Source of the DNA: a bacterium | GTDB taxonomy: Bacteria > Auribacterota > UBA3054 | NCBI GenBank assembly: GCA_017444325.1 | Contig: JAFSWV010000014.1 | Location: forward strand, 1 to 8,267 | DNA length: 8,267 nucleotides | Direction of reading: 5' to 3' | Shown here: positions 1 through 7,122 of the stretch, in pieces | Position numbering within the stretch: position 1 is the stretch's first letter | Layout of the letters: the number at the start of each line of letters is the position of its first letter | Made by a program: the position numbers and the translations under genes | Notes under the pieces: model-generated | What the model saw: the letters and a program-made list of their open reading frames with translations, nothing else | Told to the model about the DNA's origin: nothing | Database searches by the model: none

Positions 1-1188
1 ACGGAATACGGCGGCGCGACTTCGCACACGGCCCTGATGGTCCAGGCGATGGGCCTGCCGGCGGTCCTGGGCGTAGCGAATCTGCTTACGCACATCGAAG
101 ACGGCAATCAGCTGATCGTGGACGGCACGAAAGGCGAAATAATAATCGACCCCGCTCCGGAAACGCTTCTCGTTTACAGCGAGATCTTGGCGGAGCAGAG
201 AAAAGAGCGCTCCGAACTGAAAGCGCTGCGCGGCGTCAAAGCCAAGACGATGGACGGAAAACCGGTTACGCTCCTAGGCAACATCGCCATCCCGGAAGAG
301 ACAAAGAGAATAATTGACTACGGCGCGGAAGGCATCGGCCTCTACAGGACGGAATTCCTCTTCATGGGCAAAAGGGAACTGCCGAGCGAGGAAGAGCAAT
401 TTGAGGCGTATGCCAAAGCCGTGCTCTCGGCGGAAGGACGACCGGTCACGATAAGGACACTGGACTTAGGCGGCGACAAATTCGCCCTGTCTTTCGGCAA
501 GATCAGGGAAAGCAATCCTTTCCTCGGCTGGCGCGCCATAAGGATTTCCCTGGACAGGCCGGAACTTTTCCGCACGCAGCTTAGAGCCATAATCAGGGCG
601 GCGAACTTAGGCGACGTCAGGGTGATGTTCCCGATGGTCGCGACCGTCGAGGAATTCCGGCACGCCAAGTCGCTCTTTCTGGAAGCCAAGAGAGAACTTG
701 AGGAAAGAGGCGAAAAGGTCAAGGAATACATCCCCTGCGGCATGATGGTCGAGATCCCGGCGGCCGCCGTGATGGCCGATCATTTCGCCAGACAGGTCGA
801 TTTCTTCTCGATCGGGACGAACGATCTGGTGCAATACACCATGGCGGCCGACCGCGGCAACGCCAAGGTCGCGAATCTTTACGACGCTTTGCATCCCTCG
901 GTGCTGCGGCTGATCGCCATGACGGTTGCGGCGGCGCACGGCGGGGAAAGGAAGATCGAGGTCTGCTGCTGCGGCGCGGCGGCGGGCAAACCGGAAAGCG
1001 GGCTGCTCTACCTGGGCTTGGGAGTCGATTCCCTCTCCATGCCGGCGGAAGCGCAGTCGATTTTGAAACGCGCCTTATTGAAAACGAATCTTAACGATTG
1101 CCAAACCGCGGGCCGAAAGATCATGGAGGCCCAGGATTTTGACACATACAAGGAACTGCGCGCCGAATGGATTGCGCGCTTCAAATAA
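1..1188 (+). CDS. ptsI: PTS Enzyme I (phosphoenolpyruvate-protein phosphotransferase), 5'-truncated by window edge
   Basis: Enzyme I takes phosphate from phosphoenolpyruvate onto a histidine and passes it to HPr, the first cytosolic step of the phosphotransferase system. The frame is open from base 1, giving 395 residues; full-length enzymes have about 570-590, so roughly 180 N-terminal residues lie upstream. The fragment opens on the phosphohistidine motif GGATSHTA (His at fragment residue 9). The PEP-binding barrel follows: R116 (YRTEF), R152 (RTLDLGGDK), E251 (MVEIPAA), N274/D275 (GTNDL) and R285 (DRGN). Distances from the histidine match, from memory, those in E. coli EI (H189, R296, R332, E431, N454, R465), so the catalytic core looks intact. 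The catalytic cysteine is C324, but its loop reads CCCGAAAGK where CGE(M/L)AGD is usual. leuS starts 11 bases after the stop. The first ATG (base 37) is internal and not the real start. HPr is not in view, so a transport role cannot be told from a regulatory one. Confidence 0.95.
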   Translation, partial: TEYGGATSHTALMVQAMGLPAVLGVANLLTHIEDGNQLIVDGTKGEIIIDPAPETLLVYSEILAEQRKERSELKALRGVKAKTMDGKPVTLLGNIAIPEETKRIIDYGAEGIGLYRTEFLFMGKRELPSEEEQFEAYAKAVLSAEGRPVTIRTLDLGGDKFALSFGKIRESNPFLGWRAIRISLDRPELFRTQLRAIIRAANLGDVRVMFPMVATVEEFRHAKSLFLEAKRELEERGEKVKEYIPCGMMVEIPAAAVMADHFARQVDFFSIGTNDLVQYTMAADRGNAKVANLYDALHPSVLRLIAMTVAAAHGGERKIEVCCCGAAAGKPESGLLYLGLGVDSLSMPAEAQSILKRALLKTNLNDCQTAGRKIMEAQDFDTYKELRAEWIARFK

Positions 1189-1194
1189 GAGAGA
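1187..1194 (+). promoter_or_regulatory. Weak purine-rich ribosome binding site for leuS
   Basis: The purine run AAGAGAGA lies five bases before the ATG at 1200. It is a poor Shine-Dalgarno match but is the only candidate in the short gap after ptsI. It supports 1200 rather than the in-frame ATG at 1167, which lies inside ptsI. Confidence 0.4.
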
Positions 1195-1199
1195 ACGCA

Positions 1200-3599
1200 A
1201 TGAAAGAGATCCCGAATTACGATCCGGCAAGCATAGAGCCGAAGTGGCAGAAAGTGTGGGAAGAGGAAAAACCCTACGCGGCCGTTGACTGTGACAAGAC
1301 GAGAGAGCCCGTTTACGTTTTGGACATGTTCCCGTATCCTTCCGGCGCCGGACTGCACGTCGGACACCCCGAGGGCTACACCGCGACCGACATATACAGC
1401 CGCTTCAAACGCATGCAGGGCTTCAACGTTCTGCACCCCATGGGCTGGGATGCCTTCGGACTGCCGGCGGAAAACTACGCCATCAAAACGGGAACGCATC
1501 CCAGGCAGTGCACGGACAAGAACATCCACCGCTTCAGGGAGCAGATCAAAGCTCTGGGCTTCTCCTATGACTGGGACAGGGAAATAGACACGACCGACCC
1601 CAATTACTACAAGTGGACGCAGTGGATCTTTCTGCAGCTTTACAAAATGGGCCTGGCCTACGAGGCTGAGAAGGCCGTCAACTGGTGCCCCGAGCTGAAG
1701 GCCGTGCTGGCCAACGAGGAAGTCGTGAACGGCAAGTCCGAAGTGGGCGGCTTCCCGGTCGTCAAGATGCCGATGAAGCAGTGGAACCTTAAGATCACGG
1801 CTTACGCGGAAAGACTTTTGGAAGACCTCGACCTGGTCGATTGGCCGGAGCCGGTCAAGATGATGCAGAGAAACTGGATCGGCAAGTCCGAGGGCGCCTA
1901 CGTCGATTTCACGACTGAAAGCGGCGAAAAGATCAGGGTTTACACCACGCGCCCCGACACTTTGTTCGGCTGCACGTATATGGTCCTCGCCCCCGAGCAT
2001 CCCTTGGTCGAGAAGCTGACGACGCCTGAGCAGAGCGCGGCGGTCAAAGCTTACCGCGAAGAGGCGGCCCTGAAGTCCGACCTCGACCGCACCGACCTCG
2101 CCAAGACCAAGACCGGCGTCTTCACCGGCGCCTACGCCATCAACCCCGTCAACGGCAAGAAAGTCCCCATCTGGATCTCGGACTATGTTCTCATCACCTA
2201 CGGCACAGGCGCCATCATGGCTGTGCCGGCGCACGACCAGCGAGACTACGACTTCGCCAAGAAGTTCAATCTTCCCATCATTCAGGTCATCGCGGGCGGC
2301 TCCATCGAGGAAGCGGCCTGGGAAGGCGACGGCGAACTGATGAACTCCGAATTCTTGAACGGACTGCACGTTAAGGAATCCAAAGCGAAGATGACGGAAT
2401 GGCTGACCGCGCAGGGCAAAGGCGAGAAAGCCGTGAACTACCGTCTGCGCGACTGGGTCTTCTCCCGCCAGCGCTACTGGGGCGAACCCATACCCATCGT
2501 CCACTGCCCCTCTTGCGGCATCGTTCCCCTGGACGAGAAAGATCTGCCTTTGAGGCTCCCCGACGTTAAGAAATACGAACCGTCCGGCACCGGCGAATCG
2601 CCCCTGGCCGGCATAGAAGACTGGCTCTACACGCCCTGCCCGAAGTGCGGGAAGAAAGCCAGAAGAGAAACGAACACCATGCCGCAGTGGGCCGGATCCA
2701 GCTGGTACTATCTGCGCTATTGCGACCCCAAGAACGACAAGGCCCTGATCGATCCTGAAAAGGAAAAATATTGGCTGCCCGTTTCGCTGTACGTCGGCGG
2801 AACCGAGCACGCGGTTCTGCATTTGCTCTACGCTCGTTTCTGGCACAAAGTGCTCTACGATCTGGGCGTGGTCTCCACGAAAGAGCCCTTCATGAAGCTT
2901 CTGAACCAAGGAATGATCCTGGGCGAAGACGGCGAAAAGATGAGCAAGTCGAGAGGCAACGTCATCAACCCCGACGACGTCATCGCGAAAGTGGGCGCCG
3001 ACTCGCTTAGGCTCTACGAAATGTTCATGGGTCCCTTGGACCAGATGAAGCCTTGGAACACCAAGGGCATCGAAGGCGTCTCACGCTTCTTGCAGCGCGC
3101 CTGGAGGCTCATCCTGAGCGGCAGAGTGCCCCAGGATTCCGAGACCGAGATCAGAAGACACAAGATGATACGGAAGGTCGGCGAAGACATCCAGAACTTC
3201 CGCTTCAACACGGCCATCTCCGCCATGATGATCTTCGTGAACGAATCCCAGAAGGGTTTGTCAGAAGAGGACGCGAAAGCCTTGATCCTCTGCCTGGCGC
3301 CCTTCGCTCCGCACATCGCGGAAGAGCTCTGGAGCCTGACAGGCGGAGAAGGCCTTGTCTGCAAGCAGTCCTGGCCAAGCTATGATCCCGAGAAGACCGT
3401 GGACGCCACCATCGAGCTGGTCGTGCAGATCAACGGCAAAGTGAGAGCGAAGATCCAAGTCGGCGCCGACGTCGGCAAAGAAGAAGCGCTCGCGGCCGCC
3501 AAGGAAAACGAGATCGCGGCAAAATGGCTGGAAGGAAAAGAGATCGTGAAAGAGATCTTCGTGCCCGGCAAACTTTTGAACATCGTGGTGAAAGGATAA
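1200..3599 (+). CDS. leuS: Leucyl-tRNA synthetase (class I)
   Basis: Charges tRNA-Leu with leucine in the cytoplasm and edits mischarged tRNA. The product is 799 residues, within the short end of the bacterial range. Visible landmarks: HIGH-type motif HVGH at residues 53-56; CP1 editing domain with the threonine-rich TTRPDT at 249-254 and the hydrolytic-site aspartate D346 in AVPAHDQRD; KMSKS at 580-584; and the family's C-terminal ending VPGKLLNIVV. Two CxxC pairs at 436-439 and 480-483 suggest the zinc module of Thermus-type LeuRS, which E. coli LeuRS lacks. An upstream in-frame ATG at 1167 would add 11 residues read through the end of ptsI. I prefer 1200, because the protein then begins MKEIPNYDPASIEPKWQ, the normal LeuRS N-terminus. 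The stop overlaps the rph start by one base (TAATG), implying coupled translation. No T-box leader could fit in the 11-base gap, so any leucine-responsive control would lie upstream of the operon. Confidence 0.98.
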   Translation: MKEIPNYDPASIEPKWQKVWEEEKPYAAVDCDKTREPVYVLDMFPYPSGAGLHVGHPEGYTATDIYSRFKRMQGFNVLHPMGWDAFGLPAENYAIKTGTHPRQCTDKNIHRFREQIKALGFSYDWDREIDTTDPNYYKWTQWIFLQLYKMGLAYEAEKAVNWCPELKAVLANEEVVNGKSEVGGFPVVKMPMKQWNLKITAYAERLLEDLDLVDWPEPVKMMQRNWIGKSEGAYVDFTTESGEKIRVYTTRPDTLFGCTYMVLAPEHPLVEKLTTPEQSAAVKAYREEAALKSDLDRTDLAKTKTGVFTGAYAINPVNGKKVPIWISDYVLITYGTGAIMAVPAHDQRDYDFAKKFNLPIIQVIAGGSIEEAAWEGDGELMNSEFLNGLHVKESKAKMTEWLTAQGKGEKAVNYRLRDWVFSRQRYWGEPIPIVHCPSCGIVPLDEKDLPLRLPDVKKYEPSGTGESPLAGIEDWLYTPCPKCGKKARRETNTMPQWAGSSWYYLRYCDPKNDKALIDPEKEKYWLPVSLYVGGTEHAVLHLLYARFWHKVLYDLGVVSTKEPFMKLLNQGMILGEDGEKMSKSRGNVINPDDVIAKVGADSLRLYEMFMGPLDQMKPWNTKGIEGVSRFLQRAWRLILSGRVPQDSETEIRRHKMIRKVGEDIQNFRFNTAISAMMIFVNESQKGLSEEDAKALILCLAPFAPHIAEELWSLTGGEGLVCKQSWPSYDPEKTVDATIELVVQINGKVRAKIQVGADVGKEEALAAAKENEIAAKWLEGKEIVKEIFVPGKLLNIVVKG

Positions 3600-4369
3600 T
3601 GGAAATAAAAAGCTTGAAAGATCTGGACATAGTTATCGACCGCAGCGGCAAACGCCCCGCGGACGCACTGAGGGAAGCCAAGATAACGGCTCCGTACCTG
3701 AACCGCGTTCCCGGCAGCGTGCTCATCGAAATGGGCGACACGAAGGTCTTGTGCGTGGCGACCTGCGAAGAGAAACTGCCGCGCTGGCTGATGGCCCCCG
3801 GCGTCGAGCGCCACGGCTGGCTGACGGCGGAATATGATCTTCTGCCCTTCGCCGGCGGCGAAAGGAAGCCCAGCGAGATCTCGCAAGGGAAGATCAGCGG
3901 CAGGACGCACGAGATCCAGCGCCTCGTCGGGCGCTCTTTGAGAGCGGCCGTCGATCTTGAGGCTCTGGGCGAAAGAACGATCTGGATCGACTGCAACGTT
4001 CTGCAGGCGGACGGAGGAACGCGCACTGCTTCCGTAACGGGAGGCTTCGTGGCGCTGGCGCTCTTGGTAAAGGACCTCCTGCAGAAGAAAGTGCTGAAGA
4101 AGTCTCCGATCATCAGAACGGTCTCCGCTATTTCGGTCGGCAGAGTGGACGGCAGAAGCCTGCTTGACCTCGACTACTCCGAGGATTCCCGGGCGGAAGT
4201 GGACTGCAACCTCGTCATGACGGGCGAGGGCGAATTCATAGAGATCCAGGGCACGGCGGAAGGCAAGCCTTTCCCCAAGGAGACGCTGGAAGAATTCCTG
4301 GCGCTGGGCAAGAAAGGCTGCACGGAGCTAATGGAACTTCAGAAACCGTATTTGGAAGGCGCGCTCTGA
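3599..4369 (+). CDS. rph: Ribonuclease PH
   Basis: Phosphorolytic 3'-to-5' exoribonuclease that trims tRNA precursors, releasing nucleoside diphosphates; family members form a hexameric ring. The product is 256 residues, slightly longer than the usual 238-250. The extra length is an N-terminal stretch before the usual opening, here RSGKRPADALREAKI from residue 15. Family motifs present: RTHEIQRLVGRSLRAAVDL (102-120), DCNVLQADGGTRTASVTGG (131-149, including the phosphate-binding GGTRTA) and DLDYSEDSRAEVD (190-202), carrying the acidic catalytic residues. The frame stays open upstream to 3524, but that part lies inside leuS and is not RNase PH-like. The ATG at 3599 overlaps the leuS stop and has AAAGGA just before it, though only two bases away. 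lysA follows after 13 bases. No key residue appears missing, unlike the defective rph of some E. coli K-12 strains. Confidence 0.97.
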   Translation: MEIKSLKDLDIVIDRSGKRPADALREAKITAPYLNRVPGSVLIEMGDTKVLCVATCEEKLPRWLMAPGVERHGWLTAEYDLLPFAGGERKPSEISQGKISGRTHEIQRLVGRSLRAAVDLEALGERTIWIDCNVLQADGGTRTASVTGGFVALALLVKDLLQKKVLKKSPIIRTVSAISVGRVDGRSLLDLDYSEDSRAEVDCNLVMTGEGEFIEIQGTAEGKPFPKETLEEFLALGKKGCTELMELQKPYLEGAL

Positions 4370-4373
4370 ATTT

Positions 4374-4378
4374 AAGGA
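4374..4378 (+). promoter_or_regulatory. Ribosome binding site for lysA
   Basis: AAGGA lies four bases before the lysA ATG at 4383, in the 13-base gap after rph. It is a good Shine-Dalgarno core at slightly short spacing and supports this start. Confidence 0.6.
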
Positions 4379-4382
4379 CGGC

Positions 4383-5636
4383 ATGAAACAGGAATATTTC
4401 GAGAGGAAAGATAAAGAGCTCTTTTGCGAGGGCGTCGCGGTGAAGGAAGCGGCCCGTGAATTCGGGACTCCGCTCTACCTTTACAGCGCTTCGCACATAA
4501 AGGAACGCTACAACAATTTCGAGGAGGCCCTGAAAGGCTATCCGCACGACATCTGTTTTGCGGTGAAGGCCTGCAGCAACATCCACATCCTGGAACTTTT
4601 TGCTCGCGCGGGCTCCGGCTTCGACATCGTCAGTGGCTGCGAACTGCGCCGCGTCATCGACGCCGGCGGCGATCCCAAGAAATGCGTTTACGCCGGCGTT
4701 GGCAAAAGCGCCGAAGAGATCGAACTGGCAATCGAAAAAGAGATCCTCTATTTCGGCGTGGAATCGGTTCCGGAACTGGAGAGGATCAACGCCATCGCTG
4801 CTAAGCTTGGAAAAACCGCGAGGATCGCCCTGCGCGTCAACCCTGACGTGGACGCGCATACCCACGAATACATCACGACCGGCAAAAGCGAGAACAAATT
4901 CGGCCTGACGGCCGATTATGCGGAGAAGATCTTAAAGAATTTCAAGGAAAAATATCCGAACGTCGAAGCGGTGGGCTTGCAGATCCACATCGGCTCCCAG
5001 ATAACTGAGACCGAGCCCTACAAGAAGGCCGTCTTGAAGGCGGCGGAATTCGTGAAGAAGCTGAGAGCCCAGGGAACGGAACTCAAATACTTCGACATCG
5101 GCGGAGGCTTGGGCATCGTTTACAAGGATGAAACAGTGGCTACGCCCGCGGAACTCATCAAAGAAATCCTGCCAACCATTGCCGAACTGGGCATGACCTT
5201 CGTCTGTGAGATGGGACGCTACATGGTCGGCAATTCCTCGATGCTCATAACGAAAGTCGAGTACGTCAAGGAGAATCCCGACAAGACGTTCGTCATAGTG
5301 GACGCCGCCATGAACGACCTTATCAGGCCCGCACTCTACGAGGCCTACCACGAGATCGTCGCGGTGGAAGACAAGGATGAAACTTTTGTGTGCGACGTAG
5401 TCGGACCGGTCTGCGAGAGCGGCGACTTTTTCCGTAAAGACTGCCAGATCCCAAAAGTTGGGGAAGGCGATCTTCTGGCCATATGTTCCGCCGGCGCCTA
5501 CGGCTTCACGATGAGTTCTAATTACAATTCCCGCAACCGCGCGGCGGAAGTCCTCGTGGAAGGCGATAAGATGAAGCTTATCCGCAAAAGGGAAACTTAC
5601 GAAGACCAAGTCAGAAACGAAAAGACATGCAGATAA
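4383..5636 (+). CDS. lysA: Diaminopimelate decarboxylase (PLP-dependent)
   Basis: Decarboxylates meso-diaminopimelate to L-lysine, the last lysine step. The product is 417 residues, normal for this fold type III (alanine-racemase-like) family. Visible in order: PLP-Schiff-base lysine K62 in FAVKACSN; HIGSQ at 202-206; glycine-rich phosphate-binding GGGLGI at 240-245; substrate-binding arginine R279 in EMGR; CESGD at 344-348 with the catalytic cysteine contributed across the dimer; and Y373 in GAYGFTMSSNYNSR. CESGD and the SNYNSR region distinguish it from ornithine/arginine decarboxylases and from carboxynorspermidine decarboxylase. Two positions are unusual: EMGR where EPGR is typical, and SRNRAAE where SRPRAAE is typical. 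The last 10 bases overlap dapF, the preceding enzyme of the pathway, so the pair is probably translated together. Confidence 0.97.
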   Translation: MKQEYFERKDKELFCEGVAVKEAAREFGTPLYLYSASHIKERYNNFEEALKGYPHDICFAVKACSNIHILELFARAGSGFDIVSGCELRRVIDAGGDPKKCVYAGVGKSAEEIELAIEKEILYFGVESVPELERINAIAAKLGKTARIALRVNPDVDAHTHEYITTGKSENKFGLTADYAEKILKNFKEKYPNVEAVGLQIHIGSQITETEPYKKAVLKAAEFVKKLRAQGTELKYFDIGGGLGIVYKDETVATPAELIKEILPTIAELGMTFVCEMGRYMVGNSSMLITKVEYVKENPDKTFVIVDAAMNDLIRPALYEAYHEIVAVEDKDETFVCDVVGPVCESGDFFRKDCQIPKVGEGDLLAICSAGAYGFTMSSNYNSRNRAAEVLVEGDKMKLIRKRETYEDQVRNEKTCR

Positions 5637-6421
5637 AATTCACAAAAATGCACGGGCTCGGCAACGACTTCGTGGTCGTTGACGCCACCGGGACGCTGAA
5701 AGACTGGCACCCCAGCGCCAAAGAGGCCTCCTTTCTTCAGGACAGGCACTTCGGCATCGGGGCCGACCAGCTTCTTCTCCTGTATCCCTCGGATAAGGCT
5801 GACCTGCGCATGGCGATCTTCAACGCCGACGGCAGCGAAGTGGAGATGTGCGGCAACGGCATCCGCTGCTGCGCGCTCTTCGCGAGAAGGCGCGGCCTCG
5901 TTTCAAAAGACGAGATGACGATAGAGACGCCGGCCGGGATCATGCGCCCCGTCATCGTGGGATCCGAAGTGAGAGTCGATATGGGAGCACCGAAGATAAG
6001 CGGCGTCGCTGCCAATCCTCCCGAAGGCTTGGACCTTCCTCCCATGACACGCGTTTCCATGGGCAACCCCCACGCGGTCTTCTTCGTTCCCGACGCGGAG
6101 AGCTTCCCCGTGGCGGAATGGGGGCCGAAAGTCGAAAGACACCCGATGTTCCCAAGGCGGACGAACGTGGAGTTTGTCCAGGTGCTGGACAGGAAGACTG
6201 TCCGTATGCGCGTCTGGGAACGCGGGGCAGGCATCACCATGGCCTGCGGCACCGGCTCCTGCGCGACCTACGTGGCGGCCATACTGAACGGCTTCGCCGA
6301 CGCGACGGGCAAAGCTATATTGGACGGCGGAACGCTGACCATCAATTGGGAAGGCGAAGGGAAGTCGGTCTTCATGACCGGCCCGGCGGAAGAAGTTTTC
6401 AATGGGGAGATAAGCTTATGA
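5627..6421 (+). CDS. dapF: Diaminopimelate epimerase
   Basis: Interconverts LL- and meso-diaminopimelate without a cofactor, using two cysteines as acid and base. It feeds LysA and, through meso-DAP, peptidoglycan cross-linking. The product is 264 residues, a normal length. Both catalytic cysteines are present: C75 in NADGSEVEMCGNGIRC and C207 in ACGTGSCAT. The substrate contacts GNDF (12-15), GNPHA (146-150), RRTNVEF (177-183) and ERGAG (198-202) are also present. After ERGAG the sequence reads ITMACG where ET(L/Q)ACG is common, a mild divergence that keeps the glutamate-arginine pair. The start lies 10 bases inside lysA and only a weak AAAAG precedes it, so initiation probably depends on ribosomes finishing lysA. 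The stop overlaps the next start as ATGA. Confidence 0.97.
   Translation: MQIKFTKMHGLGNDFVVVDATGTLKDWHPSAKEASFLQDRHFGIGADQLLLLYPSDKADLRMAIFNADGSEVEMCGNGIRCCALFARRRGLVSKDEMTIETPAGIMRPVIVGSEVRVDMGAPKISGVAANPPEGLDLPPMTRVSMGNPHAVFFVPDAESFPVAEWGPKVERHPMFPRRTNVEFVQVLDRKTVRMRVWERGAGITMACGTGSCATYVAAILNGFADATGKAILDGGTLTINWEGEGKSVFMTGPAEEVFNGEISL
6404..6409 (+). promoter_or_regulatory. Ribosome binding site for the ABC ATPase gene
   Basis: GGGGAG near the end of dapF lies eight bases before the ATG at 6418, at good Shine-Dalgarno spacing. It supports that start over the much longer frame that is open upstream inside dapF. Confidence 0.55.
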
Positions 6422-7122
6422 GTCTTCTGGTCTGCGAAAACATCGTGAAGGAATTCGGAAACGCGGAAAACCGCATCGCCGTCCTGAAAGGAGTTTCCCT
6501 TTCACTGGAAAAAGGCGAGCTCGCGACGATCCTGGGCTCCTCCGGCGCCGGCAAGAGCACGCTCCTCAACATCATCGGCGCGCTCGATCCGCCCAGCTCC
6601 GGCAAGGTCTATCTTGACGGCGAGGACATCTACGCCCTGAACGACAAGAAGATCTCCGCGCTCAGAAACCAGAAACTCGGCTTCGTCTTTCAGCTCTACC
6701 ACCTCATGGCCGAGCTGACGGCTCTTGAGAACGTCCTGCTGCCGGCCCGCATCGCGGGACACGAGGACGCCAAGGCCAGATCCCGGGCCAGGGACCTCTT
6801 GGCCGCGGTCGGCCTTAAAGACAGGGAAAAGCATTTCCCCGCCCAGCTCTCCGGCGGCGAACAGCAAAGGGCGGCCATCGCCCGCTCCCTTATCAACGGT
6901 CCGGAACTTTTGCTGGCTGACGAACCGACCGGCAACCTTGATCGAAAGAACAGCGAGATGATAACCGAGCTTTTGGTGAAGCTGCAGAAAGAAATGGGCT
7001 TCGCCATGCTCTTCGTCACGCACAACCGGGAGCTCAGCTCTCTGGGCAGGACGCTCGTGCTGCGGGATGGAACGCTTGCGGAAGCTGAAAACAAAGAGGC
7101 TCTAACGACACCGAAAATATGA
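6418..7122 (+). CDS. lolD: ABC transporter ATP-binding protein, LolD/MacB-like (probable lipoprotein-releasing ATPase)
   Basis: A 234-residue stand-alone nucleotide-binding domain with every ABC motif: Walker A GSSGAGKST (40-48), Q-loop Q92, signature LSGGEQQR (144-151), Walker B LLLADE (164-169) followed by PTGNLD, and switch histidine H202 in FVTHN. The text after the Q-loop, QLYHLMAELTALENV, resembles the LolD region (HHLLPEFTALENV), and PTGNLD is typical of the LolD/MacB/FtsE/SalX group. LolD powers release of lipoproteins from the inner membrane for delivery to the outer membrane, working with LolC/LolE-type permeases. No permease is in the window, so the substrate is inferred from similarity only; MacB-like export or another role in this group remains possible. 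The frame is open upstream to 5848, but that part is dapF read in another frame. It overlaps both neighbours by four bases (ATGA), so it is tied to dapF and rdgB in translation. Confidence 0.85.
   Translation: MSLLVCENIVKEFGNAENRIAVLKGVSLSLEKGELATILGSSGAGKSTLLNIIGALDPPSSGKVYLDGEDIYALNDKKISALRNQKLGFVFQLYHLMAELTALENVLLPARIAGHEDAKARSRARDLLAAVGLKDREKHFPAQLSGGEQQRAAIARSLINGPELLLADEPTGNLDRKNSEMITELLVKLQKEMGFAMLFVTHNRELSSLGRTLVLRDGTLAEAENKEALTTPKI

Noticed and set aside
1167..1199. An earlier leuS start overlapping ptsI.
   Set aside because: The extra 11 residues are not part of the LeuRS family N-terminus. The ATG at 1200 follows a purine-rich stretch and fits.
1008..2909. A 633-codon open frame on the minus strand opposite leuS.
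   Set aside because: It lies wholly antisense to a clear LeuRS. Its translation has no recognisable motif and looks like the complement of GC-rich codons; long antisense frames are expected at this composition.
3524..3598. Upstream extension of rph by 25 residues from the ATG at 3524.
   Set aside because: The extension lies in leuS, is Arg-rich and unlike RNase PH. The TAATG start at 3599 gives a family-like protein.
5848..6417. Upstream extension of the ABC ATPase frame, giving a 424-residue protein with an Arg-rich N-terminus.
   Set aside because: The added 190 residues are dapF read in another frame. The ATG at 6418 has its own ribosome binding site and a normal ABC N-terminus.
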